This document shows, in pieces, positions 24,233 to 33,250 of a DNA stretch of 64,000 nt (the stretch's first letter is position 1; each line of letters starts with the position of its first letter). Below the pieces are notes generated by a model. The model was not told where the DNA came from. It did not search any database and was given only the letters and a program-made list of their open reading frames with translations. Source of the DNA: Archivesica marissinica (Eukaryota > Mollusca > Bivalvia > Venerida > Vesicomyidae); NCBI GenBank assembly GCA_014843695.1, contig CM026386.1, positions 14,420,106 through 14,484,105 on the forward strand. Direction: 5' to 3'. The translations under genes and the position numbers were made by a program.

Positions 24233-24528
24233 ACTTTGACATAACGGATGTAGACTGTATACAGCTCCATCAAAACACAAAAAATCATACCAGTCTAACA
24301 AAAACACACAAGAAACAATAAACAAATATCAGTGCACACACAGGAAACAACAACAAATGTATGACTTTGGAATGGCAGATAATAAGCACCACACAAGTAT
24401 GGCACAACATGAACACAACAGGTTTAACGATCACATCAAACAATTACAAAATACAAGTCAAATATCATTTAATGCAGGTATAAAGGCACAATTGAAATAT
24501 CTACAAAACTTGAGGATATGACTCAGAG
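24233..24528. other. unassigned AT-rich segment
   Basis: Nothing supported. Confidence 0.3.
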
Positions 24529-26370
24529 AACACAATCCCCCATGATGGTATAGAGGTTAGCACTAGGAGATACACAATCCCCCATGCTGGTATAGAGGTT
24601 AGCACTAGGAGATACACAATCCCCCATGCTGGTATAGAGGTTAGCACTAGGAGATACACAATCCCCCATGATGGTATAGAGGTTAGCACTAGGAGATACA
24701 CAATCCCCCATGCTGGTATAGAGGTTAGCACTAGGAGATACACAATCCCCCATGCTGGTATAGAGGTTAGCACTAGGAGATACACAATCCCCCATGATGG
24801 TATAGAGGTTAGCACTAGGAGATACACAATCCCCCATGCTGGTATAGAGGTTAGCACTAGGAGATACACAATCCCCCATGCTGGTATAGAGGTTAGCACT
24901 AGGAGATACACAATCCCCCATGATGGTATAGAGGTTAGCACTAGGAGATACACAATCCCCCATGCTGGTATAGAGGTTAGCACTAGGAGATACACAATCC
25001 CCCATGCTGGTATAGAGGTTAGCACTAGGAGATACACAATCCCCCATGATGGTATAGAGGTTAGCACTAGGAGATACACAATCCCCCATGCTGGTATAGA
25101 GGTTAGCACTAGGAGATACACAATCCCCCATGCTGGTATAGAGATTAGCACTCGGAGAGACGCAATCCCCAATGTGGTATAGAGGATAGCACTCGGAGAG
25201 ATGCAATCCCCAATGTGGTATAGAGGATAGCACCCGGAGAGACGCAATCCCCCATGCTAGTATAGAGGTTAGCACACGGAGATACGCAATCCCCGTGCTG
25301 GTATAGAGGCTAGCACTCGGAGATACGCAATCGGCATGCTGGTATAGAGGATAGCACACGGAGATACGCAATCCCCAATGTGGTATAGAGGATAGCACTC
25401 GGAGATACGCAATCCCCAATGTGGTATAGAGGATAGCACTCGGAGATACGCAATTCCCAATGTGGTATAGAGGATAGCACTCGGAGATACGCAATCCCCA
25501 ATGTGGTATAGAGGATAGCACTCGGAGATACGCAATCCCCAATGTGGTAAAGAGGATAGCACTCGGAGATACGCAATCCCCAATGTGGTATAGAGGATAG
25601 CACTCGGAGAGACGCAATCCCCGTGCTGGTATAGAGGATAGCACTCGAAGATACGCAATCCCCGTGCTGGTATAGAGGATAGCACTCGAAGATACGCAAT
25701 CCCCAATGTGGTATAGAGGATAGCACTCGGAGAGACACAATCGGCGTGCTGGTATAGAGGCTAGCACTTGAAGATACGCAATCCCCAATGTGGTATAGAG
25801 GATAGCACTCGGAGAGACACAATCGGCGTGCTGGTATAGAGGTTAGCACTCGAAGAGACGCAATCCCCAATGTGGTATAGAGGTTAGCACTAGGAGATAC
25901 ACAATCCCCCATGATGGTATAGAGGATAGCACTAGGAGAGACGCAATCCCCGTGCTGGTATAGAGGCTAGCACTCGAAGATACGCAATCCCCAATGTGGT
26001 ATAGAGGATAACACTCGGAGATACACAATCCCCCATGTGGTATAGAGGTTAGCACTCGGAGATACGCAATCCCCAATGTGGTATAGAGGACAGCACTCGG
26101 AGAGACGCAATCCCCAATGTGGTATAGAGGACAGCACTCGGAGAGACGCAATCGGCGTGCTGGTATAGAGGATAGCACTCGAAGAGACGCAATCCCCCAT
26201 GCTGGTATAGAGGATAGCACTCGGAGACGCAATCGGCGTGCTGGTATAGAGGATAGCACTCGAAGAGACGCAATCCCCAATGTGGTATAGAGGTTAGCAC
26301 TAGGAGATACACAGTCCCCCATGATGGTATCGAGGATAGCACTAGGAGAGACGCAATCAGCGTACTGGTA
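24529..26370. repeat. 41/42-bp minisatellite, about 44 copies in two blocks
   Basis: The block 24529-25140 has units 'tatagaggttagcactagga' + 'gatacacaatcccccatgctgg' (42 bp) and a regular three-unit pattern: every third unit reads 'catgatgg', giving a 126-bp higher-order repeat. From 25141 on the units are more mixed ('gatagcactcggaga', 'gcaatccccaatgtgg', 'gcaatcggcgtgctgg'), 39-42 bp. Long ORFs on the minus strand follow the repeat period and are not credible genes. Confidence 0.95.
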
Positions 26371-26399
26371 TTTGACACAAGAACAAATGCTTAATTTTA

Positions 26400-26930
26400 G
26401 AGTGCTATATATTCAATGGGAATGGTGGACACTTCGCTGACTGATTGCACCAATGGTGTAAGAACATGTCTTACAATCAGGCTAAACAAAGTTGTATGAA
26501 ACAATGAATGCCTGGCAGGATGAGAGTGGATGGAACTGCCAACGTCTATGCAAGGAGACATATAGAAGATAATCTCAATGTATAATGTTCGGCTATACAT
26601 GATCCAGTACAAATAAATTATTACGGTAAAAATGAAAATTTGGAAAATATTGCTGCAAACGAATCTGATTTTGTGAAATTACAATTTGTAAATTACCTCC
26701 CTTTATGAATATTTTTTAACAAAATCATCAATAACTCTGTAAATGGTGGTTTACTACAGTTAACACTAGGATAAGTTTGAATATGTATTATAGTATTATT
26801 TTTCAAACAGAAGAAAAAAATGCATAAAGAAACATCATTCACTTAAAGGTGTTTTATGATAGAAAACGTTGCACTAGAACATTGTGTTTAGACGACCATA
26901 AATGATGTCATAAAAGTAAGGCTATTCTGA
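26400..26930. other. unassigned stretch
   Basis: AT-rich, with no exon or repeat that I can support. Confidence 0.3.
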
Positions 26931-26964
26931 AATCCATACAAGACTTGAAGCAAAATTCCAGAGA

Positions 26965-27236
26965 GGTATAATAAATGATGGCTGCGTAAAGTTGATTCAT
27001 ACAAGTAAAGTTCCAGAGGGCATAAAGAAATGGTGGATGCTTAAGTTGATTCATACAAGTAAAGTTTTAGAGGGCATAAATGAATGGTGGATACTTAAGT
27101 TGATTCATACAAGTAAAGTTCCAGAGGGCATAAATGAATGGTGGATGCTTAAAGTTGATTCATACAAGTAAAGTTCCAGAGGGCATAAATGAATGGTGGA
27201 TGCTTAAAGTTGATTCATACAAGTAAAGTTCCAGAG
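26965..27236. repeat. about 55-bp tandem repeat, 5 copies
   Basis: Units contain 'gttgattcatacaagtaaag', 'ttccagagggcataaatgaa' and 'tggtggatgctta', with small indels. Confidence 0.85.
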
Positions 27237-27289
27237 AGATATAACAGTAAACTGTACGGTGCATGCTCAACACAAGTCAAAGATTCGAC

Positions 27290-27935
27290 TAACAACCTTC
27301 TTCACTTCTACACTACACACATCCTCTGCTTCTATGCTACACACATCCTCTGCTTCTATGCTACACACATCCTCTGCTTCTATGCTACACACATCCTCTG
27401 CTTCTATGCTACACACATCCTCTGCTTCAACACTACACACATCCTCTGCTTCTATGCTACACACATCCTCTGCTTCTATGCTACACACATCCTCTGCTTC
27501 TATGCTACACACATCCTCTGCTTCAACACTACACACATCCTCTGCTTCTACACTACACACATCCTCTGCTTCTACACTACACACATCCTCTGCTTCTATG
27601 CTACACACATCCTCTGCTTCTATGCTACACACATCCTCTGCTTCAACACTACACACATCCTCTGCTTCAATACTACACACATCCTCTGCTTCAACACTAC
27701 ACACATCCTCTGCTTCTATGCTACACACATCCTCTGCTTCTACACTACACACATCCTCTGCTTCAACACTACACACATCCTCTGCTTCAACACTACACAC
27801 ATCCTCTGCTTCAACACTACACACATCCTCTGCTTCAACACTACACACATCCTCTGCTTCAACACTACACACATCCTCTGCTTCAACACTACACACATCC
27901 TCTGCTTCAACACTACACACATCCTCTGCTCTAAA
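27290..27935. repeat. 24-bp tandem array, about 27 copies
   Basis: Unit 'cacatcctctgcttctatgc' + 'taca', with 'ctatgc', 'caacac', 'ctacac' and 'caatac' variants. A 24-bp unit preserves frame, so every frame without a stop runs through: forward (L)HTSSAS(M/T), and reverse EDVCS(V/I)EA for 27938-27267. In the reverse frame most changes are synonymous or V/I, so a coding role on the minus strand cannot be excluded; see findings. Confidence 0.93.
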
Positions 27936-28214
27936 CATGTAAAATGCATGATGATGAACAATTTACATGTTTATGTATTACAAACAGTAGTATTTAAAAC
28001 AAATGTCCCTATTAAGAGATCTGAGATAAATTCAAGCACCATTCTGCGTGAAAAATGACACAATGTTTCTATGAGCACTGAGAAAACTCATACACAACTG
28101 TACAATAGATATAAATATATAATAATCTGTTGGCTAATCTGGATCTACGTTGTTTGACATTCATTCCAGACACAAGACACAAATTTTGTTTGCCCTATGG
28201 TCACATAGTAAGCA

Positions 28215-28670
28215 ATGTTTACAGTATACATTACACATTACACACTATATGACTATATACAGTAAACATTACTTACTATAAGTAAAGTAAAGTAAAGTGT
28301 TTGTTTATTATAGTGTCACCCCTATTTAAAGGGCCAGTCATTTCTGACTTATGAGACACCTCTTTTTATGAACATCAGTACTTCCCGAATCCTATGCTTG
28401 TATGCCAGGCGCCAGGCTGGTAGGCTATCGGTAACCATTATTTAACTAGCTGGCGGCTCACCAACCGGCCATATCAGAACGAACCCCTGACGAGATTCGA
28501 ACCTTCCACCTCCCGCTCCGTAGGCGGACGCCTTAACCACTGGGCCACGGAGACGGTATTATACTATATGACTATATACAGTAAACATTACTTACTATAG
28601 GACTATATACAGTAAACATTACTTACTATAGGACTATATACAGTAAACATTACTTACTATATGACCATAG
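28215..28670. repeat. 31/36-bp tandem repeat interrupted by a SINE
   Basis: 'gactatatacagtaaacatt' + 'acttactata' units lie on both sides (28247-28281 and 28560-28660) of a reverse SINE. The array pre-dates the insertion. Confidence 0.8.
28282..28557 (-). mobile_element. tRNA-derived SINE family S4
   Basis: The right end, complemented, reads 'ccgtggcccagtggttaagg' (A-box-like) and then 'ggttcgaatctcg' (B box). The left end has 'gtttgtttattatagtg'. Inserted in the 31/36-bp array. Confidence 0.8.
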
Positions 28671-28834
28671 GCCAAAAAATAAATTGTGTCATGTGCATGT
28701 GTTCATGATTCATTCAGCATTTTTATTAAGAGATGAAAAAACTTTGTGAATAGAATCATCATTTTAAGAATCTTTACTACAACAGAAAAGTATGCAACAG
28801 AGTAGCCTCACACATCTACTAAGATCTTATTAAC

Positions 28835-29165
28835 AGACGGATCTGTAGTCCAGTGGTTAACACGTTGGACTTGTAATCCAGGGATCGCAGGTTCGATCCC
28901 CCTGTCTGACCCTGGCTTCCCACATAAGCGACCCCCTCCTGAAGAGAAGAGTCATTTTAGATGTTGGAGGATAATGCAATGATACAGACAGAGCCGAATT
29001 GCATGGGCTCCTCTGTTTCATTTACATGCACGGCATACAGCACGTGACATGAAATCTTGGTCTCATCCAAAGGACTGTAGTATTAGTCACTTTAGTATGT
29101 TGTAGCGGGGATTGAGCCTGCGACCCCTGGATTACAAGTCCAGAGTATTTACCACTGACCCTGCA
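28835..29165. mobile_element. composite SINE: S1 head joined to an inverted S1 body
   Basis: The forward head 'cggatctgtagtccagtggt' ... 'gcaggttcgatccccctg' runs for about 75 bp. An S1 body in the opposite orientation follows ('gaagagaagagtcatttta', 'acagacagagcc') and ends in a reversed head ('cccctggattacaagtccag'). It looks like two copies fused head-out. Confidence 0.75.
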
Positions 29166-29186
29166 AAACAACAGTGTGATCCTAAT

Positions 29187-29474
29187 CAGGGTTCATTCTA
29201 GAGAGGGTGACTTGGGCGAAATAGTCGTCCTAAGGACCCTGACTTCGCCCCCTGGCGGCCCCATTTCTCCCTAAAAATAAATAGTTTTTTCACATAATTT
29301 TTAAGTTTGTCCAGTAAGATACACTGGAATATTATGTTGTCAAATGTTGTATTTAATGGTGGTCCTGTTGTGTCTTTTAAACCCTATTATTTTATTGACA
29401 TTTAGTAAATAACACAATTTAAGGACGTAATAGCGGCTTTTCTCACTTCTCCCAAAAATTATGACTTAGAATGG
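29187..29474. mobile_element. MITE family B, copy 1
   Basis: Starts 'cagggttcattctagagagg' and runs to 'aaaaattatgacttagaatg'. The last 7 bases of the right inverted end are replaced by an adjoining S2 SINE. Interior 'ccctgacttcgccccctgg' matches copies at 45360 and 48720. Confidence 0.8.
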
Positions 29475-29590
29475 AAGTCGTGATAGCACTGTGGTAGCGC
29501 GTTCGCCTCAGGTGCGGGTGTGAAAGACCTGTGGAGTTTGAGCCCCGCTGGAGTCCCGTTATGATTATGCCCTTAGGCTAATGGTACAAT
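29475..29590 (+). mobile_element. SINE family S2, truncated
   Basis: 'gtcgtgatagcactgtggta' ... 'gagtttgagccccgctggag' ... 'gattatgcccttaggc', then loses similarity. Confidence 0.75.
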
Positions 29591-29612
29591 GCCTCAATAT
29601 GCAAAAACACAC

Positions 29613-29839
29613 TATAACCCGTAACCTGCCAATCACTACTAAAGTCGCTTTTGCAAACAGTATAGAGCCAGATCAGACGGCACAAAACGTGCCGTCTGAT
29701 CAGGCTCTATACTGTTTGCTATTTGGATAGTGGAGCTAAGACACTTGTCTGAATAGCAAACAACATAGATCCTGATCAGATGCGCCATTCAGACAGGATT
29801 GCACATTCCGTACAAGTTATTCGGCAGGCTACGGGTTAA
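29613..29839. mobile_element. MITE family C, copy 1
   Basis: Inverted ends 'taacccgtaacctgcc' / 'ggcaggctacgggttaa'. The interior has a near-perfect hairpin ('agtatagagccagatcagac' mirrored by 'gtctgatcaggctctatact'). The related copy at 46402-46609 is TTAA-bounded. Confidence 0.8.
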
Positions 29840-29984
29840 CACATACATTCATGAACCTGAACAACCACAGTTGAATAAATAAATACATTCATATTAGAGA
29901 CAATCAAACATAATACCCATAAACATACATATTGAAAACCATTCCATTTTAATAATTACGAGAACCAGTCCATAATAATAAAGA

Positions 29985-30136
29985 GGACCGGTGATCATAA
30001 AAATGAAGCATAATTGAACAGCTCATACAAACATCACAATATGCAAAGAATCAACTTTCTTGGCCGTTGATCATAAAAATGAAGCATAATTGAACAGCTC
30101 ATACAAACATCACAATATGCAAAGAATTAACTTTCT
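29985..30136. repeat. about 74-bp direct duplication
   Basis: 'tgatcataaaaatgaagcat' through 'aaagaatcaactttcttg' occurs twice in tandem (29992-30060 and 30067-30136), nearly identical. Confidence 0.85.
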
Positions 30137-30440
30137 TGCAATCATTTGACTTCACTAATTGTTTGATTATGACACTCTTCATAGACATAAAACAAATTAT
30201 ATTGTCTTTCCCGCATTTCCTACCCATCCAATGAATAAGTGGCCACTTTCTTCCAAACCGAAGCTATCCAGCTGGCTTGCAGAAGGTCCGTGGTTCTACC
30301 CGGGTGTTGCCTGTGCCTGCTATATTGCATGGAAGCGCACCCGGGGGGGGGGTCTTCCTACACCAATAACAGGGAATCTATGATCAATAGAAGAATAATC
30401 AATCAACTAATATGAAATCAAACTTAACCAAATTTAAACA

Positions 30441-30962
30441 TTAAAGCGACACTACATCAGTGAAAACGCAAATTTCTACAAAATGTATTTTCCTATTATA
30501 TGGTATAATTGTTTTCCGAATATTTGTTTGAAAAGATGAGTAATTCAACTAAATAAACAGCCGCCGTATACGATGTTTGTTGACATAATAAACTAATGTA
30601 AATAAGGTCAACATCCATGAGTAATGCAATGTATCCTGTATCCTGTATAACACGGTTTATGGTACAGATTTACCGCTATATCTCATCTTTTTAGATTAAT
30701 ACAAAAAAATTAAAATATCTCTAAATGACAGTAGCACGTGTTTGGTATAGACTCCAATAGTAAACAAACTTCAATTTCAGGAGAGCAGCTGACCGTTACA
30801 TGAAATCCTACTTTCACTTTTGAGAGTTTGCATACCACAAAACACTGTTTATGTATAGAAAGTTAGTGTGTTTGAATTATTTCAGGTGAATTTGTAGTAG
30901 CAATGCTATTTATACGTAAACATGTATTTTTTGGTACTTTTTGCGATGTAATGTCGCTTTAA
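30441..30962. mobile_element. TTAA-bounded MITE family E, copy 1
   Basis: TTAA at both ends with inverted termini 'agcgacactacatcag' / 'gatgtaatgtcgct'. The interior shares 'caaaacactgtttatg' and 'gtagtagcaatgct' motifs with the 40362-40936 copy in the same order. 522 bp, no ORF. Confidence 0.8.
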
Positions 30963-31600
30963 GTACACAGCTGCTTTCATCAAAATTAACCCCCACTGGA
31001 ACGTAATACAAAATATTTATGATTGTGAAAGGTACACAGGTTTAAGCTTCAATGGTCTAGCGACATTTGGTCCCTCATTTACAATGCCTTCGGGCAGGCA
31101 GACGTCTATAAACTCCAAACACACACACGTAAATCATAGTGTAACTGTGGAACATGTGACAACAGAAACCACCAATATGGTGTATTAATATAAATACAAT
31201 CATTATTTCTACTCTATTCAACAAAACGAAATGTTTTCCTCTCTGGCTCTGGGATGTCATTGATGGAAGAACATTAATTTTGTGCAAAGGTATATCTAGA
31301 CAAAAATATCGACAAAAATATTTTTTATTGCATGTGGAACCATTTTGGGAACATGGACCCCTACACGTAGAACTTGGAACATTCGCGGTGTTTTGATAAA
31401 AATGCCAACATTTAGAAGTCAGTTACCAAGAAGGCTTCGATGTTCTTATATAGATGTTATTGTATTAGTCGTCCAGATAATGCAGGATGTTAGTTGGGAG
31501 TTCTTAAGAAACTTTTCATTACAAATTGACTTTGGTTTTTACACAATTTCGTGTCGAATCTTGAGAGTGCATATCAATATCAACTTGGTTGTTTCTCTTG
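30963..31600. other. unassigned stretch
   Basis: No exon or repeat that I can defend. Confidence 0.3.
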
Positions 31601-31612
31601 ATGACACACACT

Positions 31613-31803
31613 CAGATGGGACTTTAAACCGAGGTCTTGTGTCGGTGCTTTACACTGTGCACGTAAAAGAACCAGAGGAGACTCTGGAATGGGTCTGTTT
31701 GTATCATTGCATTATCCTCCAAAAATCTAAAATGACTAATCTCTTCAGGAGGCGTTTGCTCATATGGGTAACCGGTAGCGACGATAAATAAACGTAAAAC
31801 ACA
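31613..31803 (+). mobile_element. SINE family S1, 5'-truncated
   Basis: Body only: 'cagatgggactttaaaccga', 'gcacgtaaaagaaccagagg', 'gcattatcctccaaaaatct', ending 'ggtagcgacgataaataaac'. Confidence 0.85.
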
Positions 31804-31878
31804 CACTGTACTACATGCAGGGCTCAAGGTAGAGGGGGAGGGAAAAGTCTCTCTCTCAGCTGTCTCATTTCTCCCTAT

Positions 31879-32148
31879 TTGAGCTTAAAGGGAATTGTTT
31901 GCATACAGAATATAAAGGGGACACCCGAGCGAGTCAACAAACTTCTTCCTCGTATACCTTATACTTATCCCCACAAAGGAAGACTCTTGTTTGAGAAAAT
32001 TGTCGCGCGGCAGAATTGGCTAAAGGAAGTACAGATTTGGCTCCAAAAAATTGGCTACAAAAAAATAAGAGCCAGAGCAGGCCCTGGAAGTCTATCTCGT
32101 GTCCTGAAATGCAAACTAAACAAAGGAGTACATGAGCTTACAATGTAA
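31879..32148 (+). CDS. possible 89-codon ORF, unrecognised
   Basis: An open frame starting MSLKGIVCIQN with a strongly basic, non-repetitive composition (many K/R, WLKEVQIWLQKIGYKK, ending VLKCKLNKGVHELTM) and AATAAA directly after the stop (about 32147-32152). It does not overlap any repeat family that I identified, unlike most ORFs here. I do not recognise the family. It could be a terminal exon, a fragment of a mobile-element protein, or chance. It lies about 0.9 kb beyond the LNPK stop, in the opposite orientation. Confidence 0.3.
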   Translation: MSLKGIVCIQNIKGTPERVNKLLPRIPYTYPHKGRLLFEKIVARQNWLKEVQIWLQKIGYKKIRARAGPGSLSRVLKCKLNKGVHELTM

Positions 32149-32149
32149 A

Positions 32150-33023
32150 TAAAAGGTGGACAGTTGATTCTTTTGTAAAAATACAATGGATGTATAAAAC
32201 AATACCGCAGCGACGATACTATCTTCCATTAAATTTGAGCCAATGATTGGCCTGTGTAGTCATGTCTAGAGACTGGTTTCTATGATTTAGATGATTCATA
32301 ACTGCACACAAAAGTTGACACACATGAAGTAAATCTAAGTTAAAATGTACACCACGTCTATTATAATATGCGCATGCATACTAAGTACATGGGATCCCGA
32401 AACAGTCAACATAATGTCAGATGAAAGATGGGTAGATAGATATACAGAGAATATATCACGTATGTTTGTCCTGCTTATAATACACTTAAGGTTTCAAAGG
32501 CTTTTGAGACATTTTAATTACCTAATTGATAGCATTTCCCGCCAAAATCGTCGGAAAAGTGATTAGCCACTTATTAATAGTCTCGTTATTCCACTTAGCT
32601 AAAAATGAGCAGAACAACAAATCCAGCTCAATACTCCCAACCATGAACTCCCAACCGCGAACTCCCAACCGCGAACTCCCAACCGTGAACTCCCAACCGT
32701 GAACAGCATAACATATCTGCACTATTTGTCAGTAGCTGCATTTCTAATATAAATCTCGTACATATTGAGTTTCCATTATCAATCTCCTAACTCTAGACAC
32801 ACAATCTGGCAATCCAAAGACTGGCTTCCATTCAATCTCATAACCTATTTATAGATAATCTCAGATTACTTCCCACGGGAGCTACACTTTGATTGTGGTC
32901 TGGTACCATCAATTCCGATGTGAGTTAACCTGCAGCAGTCGCCTGGTTCACCGTCAGTTAATGTCCAGCAGTGTCCTGGTTCTCTGTGAGTTATTTTCCA
33001 GCAGTGGCCCGGTTCTCTGTGAG
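32150..33023 (-). other. LNPK 3' flank / 3' UTR region
   Basis: Immediately 3' of the LNPK stop (33024 on the minus strand). Three to four 33-34 bp repeats ('ccagcagtg', 'cctggttctctgtgagtta') occupy about 32920-33030 and overlap the last LNPK codons. A 16-bp repeat ('cccaaccgtgaact') lies at 32636-32702. No AATAAA on the minus strand was found close by; 'attaaa' complements occur near 32515. The UTR end is undetermined. Confidence 0.45.
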
Positions 33024-33250
33024 TTAATCTCCATTAGCCTGATTCCCTTTTTTCCTGACTTCAGTAGACTGTGTCCTTGTTTGTGTTTCTCCATCATTCT
33101 CTACCTCCATAGACTCCTCTGTATCACCGCTACAACTGGTGGCTACTGTAGAATCTGGTGTACCAGTTCCATCATCGTCATCAACCCTCTCATCTCCATC
33201 ATCCTCATCGTCCTCTGCATCATCATCTTCATCATCATCACTACCTTCTT
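33024..33250 (-). CDS. LNPK: LNPK last coding exon (acidic tail)
   Basis: 227 nt including the stop. Encodes an Asp/Glu-rich tail (EEGSDDDEDDDAEDDEDDGD ...) ending KKGNQANGD. Acceptor 'tgttttcag'. An acidic C-terminus is usual for the family. Its final codons overlap a 33-bp repeat that continues into the 3' UTR. Confidence 0.88.

Noticed and set aside
24501..26378. Long minus-strand ORFs (up to 421 codons) over the 41/42-bp array
   Set aside because: Several frames are open at once and follow the repeat period; no independent coding evidence.
28835..28915. Functional tRNA gene
   Set aside because: A and B boxes and a clover-leaf-like head are present, but it is joined to the SINE S1 body and repeated elsewhere with the same body; treated as a SINE head. 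The heads at 22833-23706, 24000, 36066 and 43256 were rejected as tRNAs for the same reason.
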